Below are positions 15,002-23,241 of a stretch of 64,000 bases of DNA, one piece after another. Numbering within the stretch: the first letter of the stretch is position 1; each line of letters begins with the position of its first letter. The notes under the pieces were generated by a model. The model was not told the DNA's origin and searched no databases. It saw only the letters and a program-made list of their open reading frames with translations. A program made the translations under genes and the position numbers. The stretch comes from JAOPZW01 sp036379935 (lineage in GTDB: Bacteria; Actinomycetota; Thermoleophilia; Solirubrobacterales; Solirubrobacteraceae): contig DASVFT010000092.1 in NCBI GenBank assembly GCA_036379935.1, forward strand, positions 1 to 64,000. Reading direction: 5' to 3'.

Positions 15002-16172
15002 GTGCGCCCCCGTCCCACTCGTGGCCCAGCGCCCACACCGCCCCCACCGTCCACGCCTGCACGTGGTTGGAGATGGCGATGGGCGCGATCGCGTCGCCGG
15101 TGACCGCGTAGAGCTCGGGGAAGCGTCCGATGCGCTCGACGCCGGCCAGTACGCCGGCCCGCACGCGCTCGGCCGCCTCCATCGCACCGGCGGCCCGCAG
15201 GCCCGCCCAGCCCAGCCACGAGTCGAACGGCCACACCGAGCCGCGGTGATAGGAGAACGCGTCGAAGCATGGATGGCGATCGCTCAGCGTCCGCAGCCCG
15301 AAGTCGGTGAGCACGTCGGGCGCCGCCAGGCGCTCGGCCGCGCCGGCGACCGGCGCGCCGGCCCACAGCAGCCAGCCCAGCTGCGACCCGGCGCCGCGCA
15401 CGGGCGCGTCGTGCGCGTCGACGGCCATGGTCTCGGCGTCGAAGGCCGTGCCGATGCGCGCCGCCAGCGCCGCCGCCGCGTCGGCGTGCGCCGCCTCGCC
15501 CGAGAGGCGCGCGAGCGCGCGCGCGCCCGCGAGGGCGGCGGCCTGCGTGTCGGCGTCGGCGACGGGCGGCTCGGGCACCGCGCCGTCCTCGTGCAGGATC
15601 CCCGAGCCCTGCGAGGGCGAGGCGACGGGATCGACGGTGTCTCGCCAGCCCTGCTGGACGAGCCCGCCCAGCGCCCGCCGGTGCCAGCGCACGAGCCCGC
15701 CGCCGCGCTCGAGCGCGCCCAGCAGCCACTCCCCGGCCGCCCGCCACGCCGGCTCGAGCTCGGCGGCCAGGGCGCGATCGCCGGTGGCGTCGAGCACGTG
15801 CAGGAACAGCGGCGTCGCATCGGCCGAGCCGTAGTAGCGCAGCTCGCCGTCGGGCGGCGCCTCCAGCCCGAGGTAGCCTTGGCGCGCAACCGAGACCACC
15901 GGGCGCACCTCGTGGACGATCTTGCCCGGCTCCTCGTCCCACGTCACGTCCTCGCGCGTGCCCTGCAGCGCAGCCAGCGCGCGCAGCGTGGCCGCCGCCA
16001 CGCCGGGCCGGGCCGGCAGGACGGCGAGCGAGGTGATGAGCGAGTCGCGCCCGAAGAGGCAGTTGTAGCGACCGGGGTCGCCCTCGCCGACCGAGGCGCT
16101 CGACGCGTTCGGCCAGCCCTCGGGGGCCAGCACCTCGGCGAGGCCCGGTACCTCCTCGGCCGTGGCTTGCAC
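14988..16172 (-). CDS. Debranching-type alpha-glycoside hydrolase (amylo-alpha-1,6-glucosidase-like)
   Basis: The 394-residue (alpha/alpha)6-barrel protein resembles the catalytic half of glycogen debranching enzymes and related GH63/GH15-clan hydrolases. Landmarks are CLFGRDSLITSLAVLP, the acidic DEEPGKIVHEVRP, WWW-type aromatic helices, and SYHRGSVWPFDSWL near the C-terminus. It has no signal peptide. GTG 16172 overlaps the stop of the permease gene (TAGTG), so translation is coupled. It probably processes branched glucan oligomers with the GH13 enzyme. Exact linkage specificity is not determinable. Confidence 0.8.
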   Translation of the reverse strand: MQATAEEVPGLAEVLAPEGWPNASSASVGEGDPGRYNCLFGRDSLITSLAVLPARPGVAAATLRALAALQGTREDVTWDEEPGKIVHEVRPVVSVARQGYLGLEAPPDGELRYYGSADATPLFLHVLDATGDRALAAELEPAWRAAGEWLLGALERGGGLVRWHRRALGGLVQQGWRDTVDPVASPSQGSGILHEDGAVPEPPVADADTQAAALAGARALARLSGEAAHADAAAALAARIGTAFDAETMAVDAHDAPVRGAGSQLGWLLWAGAPVAGAAERLAAPDVLTDFGLRTLSDRHPCFDAFSYHRGSVWPFDSWLGWAGLRAAGAMEAAERVRAGVLAGVERIGRFPELYAVTGDAIAPIAISNHVQAWTVGAVWALGHEWDGGAHVVA

Positions 16173-17062
16173 TAACCCTTGACGGCGCCTGCCGTGAGGC
16201 CCGCGACGATGCGCTTCTGGAAGAGGAGCACGAGCAGGATGAGCGGCGCGGTGATGACCACCGAGGCCGCCGAGATGCTGCCGTACGGGATCTCGTGCTC
16301 GGTCGCGCCCGTGAAGAAGGAGATCTGCGCGGGCACGGTGCGCGCCGCCGACGACGACGTCAGGGTGACGGCGAGCAGGAACTCGTTCCACGCGCTGATG
16401 AACGTGAGGATGCCGGCCGTGGCCAGGCCCGGAGCGGCCAGTGGGATGACGACCTTGCGGAAGGCCTGGAAGTACGTGGCCCCGTCCACGAGCGCCGCCT
16501 CCTCGAGGTCCCTGGGGATCTCTCGGAAGAACGACACGAGGATGTAGATGGCCAGCGGCAAGGCGAAGGTCAGATACGGGAGGATCAGCCCGATGTAGGT
16601 GTTGAAGATCCCGATGTCCGACCACAGCTTGAACAGCGGCGCCGCGATGGCGATCTGCGGGAAGGTCGAGATCGAAAGCACGATGGCCAGGATCACGAAC
16701 TTCCCGCGCAGCTTCAGGCGCGCCAGCGCGTAGGCGCAGAAGGACCCCACGATGAGCGCCAGCACCGTCGTGGACAGGGCGACGATCGCGCTGTTGCGCA
16801 GCGACTTCACGAAGTCGCTGTTCTCGAAGATGCGCTGGTAGTTGTCGAGCGTCGGGTGGGGCGGGATGAGCCGCGAGGACTGCAGGTCGTTGCCCGTCTT
16901 CAGCGAGATGTTGATCAGCCAGTAGAAGGGGAACAGGCAGAAGATCACGATCGCGGCGACCGCCAGCCACATCCACCACGGCGTGGATCCGCGCGGCGGT
17001 CGCCTGGTCTTCGTCTTCCGTCGCGTGGCGGCGCGGGGTGCTGTGGCGGCTCCGGCTTCCAT
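16172..17062 (-). CDS. Carbohydrate ABC transporter permease (MalG-like)
   Basis: The 296-residue inner-membrane protein has six helices. The first is WWMWLAVAAIVIFCLFPFYW. The cytoplasmic EAA loop EEAALVDGATYFQAFRKVVIPLAAPG contacts the ATPase. It belongs to the CUT1 sugar importers. No MsmK/MalK-type ATPase gene lies in this cluster, so a shared ATPase encoded elsewhere is likely, as is common in actinobacteria. Confidence 0.93.
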   Translation of the reverse strand: MEAGAATAPRAATRRKTKTRRPPRGSTPWWMWLAVAAIVIFCLFPFYWLINISLKTGNDLQSSRLIPPHPTLDNYQRIFENSDFVKSLRNSAIVALSTTVLALIVGSFCAYALARLKLRGKFVILAIVLSISTFPQIAIAAPLFKLWSDIGIFNTYIGLILPYLTFALPLAIYILVSFFREIPRDLEEAALVDGATYFQAFRKVVIPLAAPGLATAGILTFISAWNEFLLAVTLTSSSAARTVPAQISFFTGATEHEIPYGSISAASVVITAPLILLVLLFQKRIVAGLTAGAVKG

Positions 17063-17064
17063 CC

Positions 17065-17994
17065 CTAGTCCTCACTCAGTCCGCGGAGATTCCCGCCCAC
17101 GAAGCGGATGTACCCGAAGGAGACGAGCATCACGATGATGAACGTGAGCACGGCCATGGCCGAGCCCAGGCCGTAGATCCGGTTCGTGGCGAACGTCTCC
17201 TGGGCGATCGTCGACAGCGTCGACGTGCCGTTCTGCCCCTGTGTCAGCACGTACGGGAGGTCGAAGATGCGCAGCGCGTCCAGGGTGCGGAAGATGAGCG
17301 CCACGAGGATCGCCGGCTTGAGCAGCGGGAGCGTGATCCGCATGAACCGCTGCCAGGCCGAGGCTCCGTCGACCTCGGCCGCCTCGTAGACCTCGCCGGG
17401 TATGACCTGCAACCCGGCGAGGATGAGCAACGCCATGAACGGTGCCGTCTTCCAGACGTCGGCGATGATGATGACGATCAGGGCCTGTGGCTCCGATCCC
17501 AGCCACACCGTGCTCGTCCCCAGGATCGTGTTCACGAACCCGTAGGGCGAGACGAACATCGTCCGCCACATCACGGCCGTCACCACCGTGAGCACCGCCC
17601 ACGGCACCAGCACCGTCGTGCGCAGCAGCCCCTGGCCTCGGAACGCCGCGTGCATGGCCAGCGCCATCCCCAGACCGATGAGCAGCTCCAGGGTGACCGA
17701 GGCCACCGTGAAGATGAGCGTGTGCTCCAGCGCGGCGTGCCACTCCGAGCTCTGCAGCGCGGTCGAGTAGTTGCGCAGGCCCAGCGGCCCCGCCCAGCGC
17801 GACAAACCGGCCACCCGCACGCTGTACTCGTGCAGCGAGAGCCAGATGGCGTAGATGATCGGCCACGCCGCGACGATCGCGATGAGGATCATCGACGGCG
17901 CGACCATCACCTTCGCCAGACGGCGCTCGGGCATGCCCTTGGAGCGCCGCTGCTGCGTCGGCGTGCGGGCTGCCGTGGCGGAGGCCGCTTCCAT
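17065..17994 (-). CDS. Carbohydrate ABC transporter permease (MalF-like)
   Basis: The 309-residue CUT1 permease has an N-terminal cytoplasmic segment, then six helices (first SMILIAIVAAWPIIYAIWL) and the EAA loop YEAAEVDGASAWQRFMRITLPLLKPA. It ends 2 nt before the MalG-like start and begins 8 nt after the binding-protein stop. It pairs with the MalG-like protein to form the channel. Confidence 0.93.
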   Translation of the reverse strand: MEAASATAARTPTQQRRSKGMPERRLAKVMVAPSMILIAIVAAWPIIYAIWLSLHEYSVRVAGLSRWAGPLGLRNYSTALQSSEWHAALEHTLIFTVASVTLELLIGLGMALAMHAAFRGQGLLRTTVLVPWAVLTVVTAVMWRTMFVSPYGFVNTILGTSTVWLGSEPQALIVIIIADVWKTAPFMALLILAGLQVIPGEVYEAAEVDGASAWQRFMRITLPLLKPAILVALIFRTLDALRIFDLPYVLTQGQNGTSTLSTIAQETFATNRIYGLGSAMAVLTFIIVMLVSFGYIRFVGGNLRGLSED

Positions 17995-18002
17995 GGTTCA
18001 GA

Positions 18003-19346
18003 TCAGAAGGTCGCGAGCGCGCTGTTGATCTGCGAGTCCGCCTTCTTCAGCGCGTCCTGCGGGCTCACGCGACCGGCCAGCGCGTCGTTGACGTTCTTGT
18101 AGATCGCCTGCGAGATCTGCGGATAGACCGGCGACACCGGACGGGCCTTGGCCTGGCTCAGCGCCTGCAGGAGCTGGTCCGCGTACGGCACCGCCTTCTT
18201 GACGTCGGCGTCGCTGTAGACGTCCGGGATGATCGCCGCCTGCGAGTACTCCAGGATCGCCTTCTTCTGGAACGACGGCGAGGCGTAGAAGTCGGCAAGC
18301 TTCAGCGCCAGGCCCGGGTTCTTCGTGTAGGCGCTGATGACGCTGTTGTGCCCGCCAAGGATGCCCGCCTTGCCGCCACCCTCGAAGCTCGGCAGCGGGG
18401 CGACCTTGTACTTGCCCTTGACCTTGCTCGGGCTCTTGTTGTCCGCGGCGTAGGCGTAGGTCCAGTTGCGCATGAAGGCGTAGCGCCCGCTTGTCCAGGC
18501 CTGGTCGGTCTCCGGCTCCATGTAGGTGGTGACGGCCTTGGGCGCCGCTCCGGACTTGATGCCATCGACCATGAGCTGCAGCGCCTTGACGTTCTGCGGC
18601 GAGTTGATCGTCGACTTCTTGCCGTCGTCGGAGAGCACCGTGCCGCCGGCCGCAAAGGCCAGCTCGAGGTAGTCGCAGGTCAGCCCCTCGTACGGCGCGC
18701 CCTGGTAGACGATGCCGCCCTGGGACTTGGCCTGCTCGTAGACCTGCTGCCACGTCGTCGGCGGCGAGCCTCCGCCCTTGTCGGTGCGGTAGAAGAGGAA
18801 CGCAGCATCGCTGGTCTCGGGGACGCCCCAGTACTTGCCGCCGTAGTGGACGGTCTCGAGGGGTGCACCGATGTACTTCGACCGTTGCGCGTTGACGTAG
18901 GGCGTCAGGTCGTACAGCCACTTCTGGCTGGCGAACTCCGCGGTCCAGATCACGTCGGAGCTGAACACGTCGCAGTCGTCGGACTTGGCCTGCTGGCGCT
19001 GGATGAAGGCCGCGCGCTGCTGGTCGGCCGAGGCCGAGAACTCGGTCAGGACGGCCTTGTAGCCCTGGCTCGAGTACTTCGCGTTGAAGCTCTTGACGAG
19101 GTCCTTGCCGATGCCGGTCGTGTCCTTGCCCTGGCAGAACTTGACCGTGCCCTTGGGCGGGTTCTGCAGCGAGTTGGCGTCGATGACCTTCGCGCCGCTG
19201 ACGGATGTCCCACCGCCTCCGCCCCCGGTCGTCGAAGCGCCGCCGCCGCCGCCCCCACCACCGCCGTTGTCGCCGCCACCACACGCCGCGACGAGCAATC
19301 CGAATGTGACGGCCAGCGCGGCCGCGACCCTCCTGCGAGCAAGCAT
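18003..19346 (-). CDS. Sugar-binding lipoprotein of the ABC transporter (MalE-like)
   Basis: The 447-residue extracellular solute-binding protein starts at ATG 19346 (a longer open frame upstream has no signal peptide). The signal peptide ends in lipobox LLVAACGGG. A long Gly-rich linker follows (about residues 27-48), then a type 1 binding fold with VFSSDVIWTAEFAS, GGKYWGVPETSDAAFLFY and GGHNSVISAYTKNPGLAL. It is first in the operon and is predicted to deliver maltodextrin- or trehalose-like sugars, judging by the downstream hydrolases. Confidence 0.9.
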   Translation of the reverse strand: MLARRRVAAALAVTFGLLVAACGGGDNGGGGGGGGGASTTGGGGGGTSVSGAKVIDANSLQNPPKGTVKFCQGKDTTGIGKDLVKSFNAKYSSQGYKAVLTEFSASADQQRAAFIQRQQAKSDDCDVFSSDVIWTAEFASQKWLYDLTPYVNAQRSKYIGAPLETVHYGGKYWGVPETSDAAFLFYRTDKGGGSPPTTWQQVYEQAKSQGGIVYQGAPYEGLTCDYLELAFAAGGTVLSDDGKKSTINSPQNVKALQLMVDGIKSGAAPKAVTTYMEPETDQAWTSGRYAFMRNWTYAYAADNKSPSKVKGKYKVAPLPSFEGGGKAGILGGHNSVISAYTKNPGLALKLADFYASPSFQKKAILEYSQAAIIPDVYSDADVKKAVPYADQLLQALSQAKARPVSPVYPQISQAIYKNVNDALAGRVSPQDALKKADSQINSALATF

Positions 19347-19469
19347 CGAGCGCACCCTTCTCGGTCCAGTGGACCGGCTATGTCTCCTCACGGTCCCCCC
19401 TCCCAATGCGGGGCGACCCGGCACAACCTCGATGCGCTAGGTACCCGCGCGGTCGCCCGGCGAATCAGC

Positions 19470-19496
19470 TTGCGCGCAACTCTCGCGCGCGCGAGA
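19470..19496. promoter_or_regulatory. Paired palindromes upstream of the sugar operon
   Basis: TTGCGCGCAA (19470-19479) and TCTCGCGCGCGCGAGA (19481-19496) are perfect palindromes side by side, about 125-150 bp upstream of the binding-protein gene. CG-centred TTGCGCGCAA-like sites are typical LacI-family operators. No regulator gene is adjacent, and GC-rich palindromes arise easily, so this is tentative. Confidence 0.35.
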
Positions 19497-19520
19497 AAGC
19501 AAGGCCCGCGCCGACGCCGG

Positions 19521-20144
19521 TCAGACCGCGTAGACCGCCACCGCGGCGAAGTGCACCGCCGCCGCCGCGATGACCAGCACGTGGAAGACCTCGTGGTAGC
19601 CGAAGACGCGTGGCGAGGGGTCCGGGCGCCGGCGGGCGTAGACGATGGCGCCGAGGGTGTAGAGCACCCCGCCCGTGGTGAGCAGGGCCACCGCGAGCGG
19701 GCCGGCACGACTCCACAGCTGCGGAAGCCCGACGATCGCCACCCAGCCCAGGGCGACGTAGACGGCGGCGCTCAGCCACCGCGGCGCGTTGACCCACACC
19801 AGGCTCATCACCACGCCGGCCAGCGCGCCGCCCCACACGATGCCGAGCAGCGTCCATCCCAGCGCCGGCGCCAGCACGAGCAGCGCGAACGGCGTGTACG
19901 TGCCGGCCACGAGGACGAAGATCATCGAGTGGTCGAGGCGCCGCAGCCATGCGCGCGGCCGCGGCGACCAGTCGATGCGGTGGTAGAGCGCGCTGGCCCC
20001 GAACATGGCGCACAGCGAGAGCCCGTACACCGCCACGGCGGCGCGTGCCTGGCCGCCGCGGACGAGCACGACCAGCGCTGCGGCGGCGGCCAGGGCGACG
20101 AAGAAGGCGTACTGGTGGCTGACCCCGCGCAGGCGTGGCTTCAC
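19521..20144 (-). CDS. Hemolysin III / PAQR-family membrane protein
   Basis: About 207 residues and seven membrane helices carry the family's putative metal ligands: SALYHRIDW with His near the second helix, LDHSMIF, and HEVFHVLVI near the C-terminus. It belongs to the YqfA/hemolysin III branch of the PAQR superfamily (putative hydrolase-like membrane proteins); a true haemolytic role is not implied. GTG 20144 gives the usual short N-terminus; GTG 20195 is an alternative. Confidence 0.85.
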   Translation of the reverse strand: MKPRLRGVSHQYAFFVALAAAAALVVLVRGGQARAAVAVYGLSLCAMFGASALYHRIDWSPRPRAWLRRLDHSMIFVLVAGTYTPFALLVLAPALGWTLLGIVWGGALAGVVMSLVWVNAPRWLSAAVYVALGWVAIVGLPQLWSRAGPLAVALLTTGGVLYTLGAIVYARRRPDPSPRVFGYHEVFHVLVIAAAAVHFAAVAVYAV

Positions 20145-20226
20145 CGGACGCAGGGTACGCGTCGGCGCGCGGTCTCGCGCCGCGCCGGACGACACCCCGC
20201 GGCCCGCGCCTGGGGCCTGCGCCGGC

Positions 20227-21459
20227 TCAGCGGATCTGCAGGCCCGAGATGGCGCGTGAGATGACCAGGCGCTGGATCTCCGAGGTGCCCTCGAAGATCG
20301 TGTAGATCTGGGCGTCGCGGTGCCAGCGCTCGACGGGGTACTCGCGCGCGTAGCCGTTGCCGCCGAGGACGTGCATCGCCCGCTCGGTCGCCCACAGCGC
20401 GACCTCGCCCGCCTTGAGCTTGCTCATCGAGCCCTCGGCCGCCTCGAACGCGACGCCGTTGCGCCCCATCCACGCCGCGCGCCACACCAGCAGCCGCGCC
20501 GCGTCGATCTCGAGCTTCATATCGGCCAGCGCGAAGGCGATGGCCTGGTTCTCGACGATCTTGCGGCCGAACTGCTCGCGCTCGCGCGCGTAGTCCAGCG
20601 CGTACTCGTACGCGGCGCGCGCGATCCCGATGGCCTGCGCGCCGACGGTCGGCCGCGTGGCCTCGAAGGTCTGCATCGCCGCGTGCGAGCGCCCGCTTCC
20701 GCCCTCGCGGGCCCGCGCGAGCCGCTCGTCGAGCTGGTCCTTGCCGCCCAGCAGGCAGGTGCCGGGAACGCGGCAGTCGTCGAGGTGGACGTCGGCGGTG
20801 TGCGAGGCGCGCAGGCCATGCTTGGCCACCTTCGCGCCCTGCGCGAGGCCCTTGGTGCCGGGCGGGACGACGAAGGCGGCGTGCCCGCGGGCGCCCAGCT
20901 CGCGGTCGACCGAGGCGATGACGACGTGCACGGCGGCGATGCCGCCGTTCGTGGCCCACGCCTTCTGGCCGTTGAGGACCCACTCGTCGGTGGCCGCGTC
21001 GTAGCGCGCCGAGGTGCGGATGGCCGACACGTCCGAGCCGGCGTCGGGCTCGGAGGCGCAGAAGGCGGCCACGGCCGGCTCGTCGGGCGTCCCGAAGCAC
21101 TGCGGAACCCACTCGCCGAACTGCTCGCCGGTGCCCTGCCCGAAGATCGCCGCCACCGCCAGCGAGGTGCCCATGATCGCCATGCCGATGCCGGCGTCGC
21201 CCCAGAACAGCTCCTCGTTGACGATCGGCAGCGTCAGGCCGGTCTCGTCGCCGTAGAACTGCGCGAGCGCCTCGAAGCTGTAGAGGCCGATCTTCGCCGC
21301 CTCCTGGATGATCGGCCACGGCGTCTCCTCGCGCTCGTCCCACTCATGAGCGGCGGGACGCACCACGCCTTCGGCGAAGCCGTGGACCCAGTCGCGGATG
21401 TCCTTCTGGTCCTGGCCGAGCTCCAGCGAGAAGCCCGAGCCGGCCTGCTCGGGCGACAT
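20227..21459 (-). CDS. Acyl-CoA dehydrogenase
   Basis: The 410-residue flavoenzyme is full length. It has FAD/substrate motifs FCASEPDAGSDVSAIRT and KAWATNGGIA, the C-terminal helical domain with REQFGRKIVENQAIAFALADM, LGGNGYAREYPVERWHRDA, and catalytic Glu in YTIFEGTSEIQRLVI. Such enzymes desaturate acyl-CoA and pass electrons to ETF. ATG 21459 is used; open sequence further upstream is out of frame with the exporter gene and not protein-like. The specific substrate is unknown. Confidence 0.92.
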   Translation of the reverse strand: MSPEQAGSGFSLELGQDQKDIRDWVHGFAEGVVRPAAHEWDEREETPWPIIQEAAKIGLYSFEALAQFYGDETGLTLPIVNEELFWGDAGIGMAIMGTSLAVAAIFGQGTGEQFGEWVPQCFGTPDEPAVAAFCASEPDAGSDVSAIRTSARYDAATDEWVLNGQKAWATNGGIAAVHVVIASVDRELGARGHAAFVVPPGTKGLAQGAKVAKHGLRASHTADVHLDDCRVPGTCLLGGKDQLDERLARAREGGSGRSHAAMQTFEATRPTVGAQAIGIARAAYEYALDYAREREQFGRKIVENQAIAFALADMKLEIDAARLLVWRAAWMGRNGVAFEAAEGSMSKLKAGEVALWATERAMHVLGGNGYAREYPVERWHRDAQIYTIFEGTSEIQRLVISRAISGLQIR

Positions 21460-21554
21460 CTCTTCGGCGGTCGCAGTCAGGGCCGGAACGTTAGCGTTCA
21501 GACGAGGGCCGTGCGCCCCTCCCCACCCGCGCGCCCGTCCTGCTCGCGCACCGC

Positions 21555-23006
21555 TCAGGCGTCGACCGGCGCCGGGATCTCCGCCCGCGCGCGCGGCCGG
21601 CGCACGCGGATGAGCAGGCCGGCCGCCGTGATCGCGCCGAGCGCCGCGAAGACGGCGCCGGCCAGGAAGGCGCGGTGGAAGCCGGCGGTGAGCGCGGCGG
21701 CGTCCACGCGGCCGGGGCCGGCGACATCCTCCGTGTGCTGCGTGGCCAGCGTGGCCAGCACCGCGAGGCCGAGCGAGCCGCCGACCTGGCGTGACGTGTT
21801 GACCAGCCCCGACGCCAGTCCCGCGTCGGCGCGATCGACCCCCGCCACGGCGGCGATGGTCACCGGCACGAAGGCCAGCCCTATCCCCGTGGTGGTCACG
21901 ACGCCCGGCAGGAGGACGTCGCTGAGGTAGGCGCCGGTCGGCGAGATGCGCGTGAACAGCAGCATGCCCGTGGCGATGAGCGACATGCCCAGCGCCAGGA
22001 TCCGTCCCGGCCCGACGCGCGCGGCGAGACGGCCGGCGAAGGTCGAGGCTACGACGATCGCGCCGGTCATCGGCAGGAAGCTCAACCCCGCCTCGATCGG
22101 CGTGTAGCCGAGGACCTCCTGGAGGTACAGGGAGACGAAGTACCACATCGCGAAGGCCGAGGCGCCCAGCGCGAAGACCACGAGATTGGCGGCCGTCAGG
22201 GTTCGTGACAGGAAGATGCGCAGCGGCATGAGCGGGCGGCGTGCCCGGCTCTCGACGAGGAGGAAGACGGCGAGCAGCGCGAGGCCGGCGCCCCCCACCA
22301 GCAGCGTGGCCGGCGAGCCCCAGCCGTTGACGTCGGTGCGGACGATCGCGAAGGTCAGCAGCACGAGCCCGGCGGTGACCGACAGCGCGCCGGCCACGTC
22401 GTAGTGGCGCTCCCCGACGGCCACGGGCGCGCTCGGCGGGATGAAGCGCATCGCGCCGGCCGCGCCGAGTAGGCCGACGGGCACGTTGATGAAGAGGATC
22501 CACTGCCAGCCGAGCAGCTCGGTGAGCACGCCGCCCAGCAGCACGCCGGTGGAGCCCCCCACCGCGCCCATCGCGCCCCAGTAGGCCAGCGCGCGGTTGC
22601 GCTCGAGTCCCTCCGCGAAGGTCGTCGTGATGATCGCGAGCGTCGCCGGGGCCACCACGGCGCCACCGAGACCCTGGACGGCGCGTGCGCCCACGAGCAT
22701 CGCCTGGCTGCTCGAGAGGCCGCCGACGAGCGACGCCCCGGCGAAGAGCAGCATTCCCACCACGAACACGCGCCGGTGCCCGAGCAGGTCGGCCGCGCGA
22801 CCGCCGAGCAGCAGGAAGCCGGCGAAGGTGAGCGTGTAGGCGTTGACCACCCACTGCAGGTCGACGGCCGAGAAGTGCAGGTCCGCGCGGATCGAGGGCA
22901 GCGCGACGTTCACGACGGACACGTCGAGGATGACCATGAACTGCGCGAGGCAGGTGAGCGCGAGGATCCAGACCTTGCGCGCGTCCTCTTCGGGGCCTGA
23001 TTGCAC
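21555..23006 (-). CDS. MFS exporter, DHA2 (14-helix) drug:H+ family
   Basis: The 483-residue transporter has about 14 helices. Helix 1 FMVILDVSVVNVALPSI is the DHA2 motif; GRAADLLGHRRVFV is MFS motif A, and GGSTGVLLGGVLTELLGW is antiporter motif C. GTG 23006 is the first start giving a normal N-terminus. It probably exports drugs or cationic/amphipathic compounds. Its regulator is not obvious; the TetR gene at 24850 is separated by the FGGY kinase gene. Confidence 0.9.
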   Translation of the reverse strand: MQSGPEEDARKVWILALTCLAQFMVILDVSVVNVALPSIRADLHFSAVDLQWVVNAYTLTFAGFLLLGGRAADLLGHRRVFVVGMLLFAGASLVGGLSSSQAMLVGARAVQGLGGAVVAPATLAIITTTFAEGLERNRALAYWGAMGAVGGSTGVLLGGVLTELLGWQWILFINVPVGLLGAAGAMRFIPPSAPVAVGERHYDVAGALSVTAGLVLLTFAIVRTDVNGWGSPATLLVGGAGLALLAVFLLVESRARRPLMPLRIFLSRTLTAANLVVFALGASAFAMWYFVSLYLQEVLGYTPIEAGLSFLPMTGAIVVASTFAGRLAARVGPGRILALGMSLIATGMLLFTRISPTGAYLSDVLLPGVVTTTGIGLAFVPVTIAAVAGVDRADAGLASGLVNTSRQVGGSLGLAVLATLATQHTEDVAGPGRVDAAALTAGFHRAFLAGAVFAALGAITAAGLLIRVRRPRARAEIPAPVDA

Positions 23007-23084
23007 TCGCAACGACGCTAGCAGTCCGCCGCGCTCCGGTTTGACCCGTGGCGACGACCGGGAAGGTGACCCGGCGAGCCACGC

Positions 23085-23240
23085 ATGTGGAGCGGGCACG
23101 ACACCCTGCTGGTCCTCTACGCCGTCAACCAGTACTTCGGGATGTCGGTCATCGACACCATCAAGACGTGGCCGGTGATGGAGACGATCATCTCGGTCTT
23201 CGGCATGGCACTGGTACTGGTCATGAACCTCATCGTGTGA
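23085..23240 (+). CDS. 51-residue membrane protein, unknown
   Basis: ATG 23085 to TGA 23240 encodes an amphipathic N-terminus (MWSGHDTLLVLYAVNQYFGM), a short polar linker (VIDTIKTWPVMET), and a C-terminal membrane helix (IISVFGMALVLVMNLIV). It lies 1 nt before the FGGY kinase start, so translational coupling is likely. The regular hydrophobic pattern and position support a real gene. No family is recognised. Confidence 0.55.
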   Translation: MWSGHDTLLVLYAVNQYFGMSVIDTIKTWPVMETIISVFGMALVLVMNLIV

Positions 23241-23241
23241 C

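Noticed and set aside
20227..23082. An apparent 951-residue fusion of an unknown N-terminal domain with acyl-CoA dehydrogenase
   Set aside because: The first 540 or so residues are an out-of-frame reading of the DHA2 exporter gene; the dehydrogenase starts at 21459.
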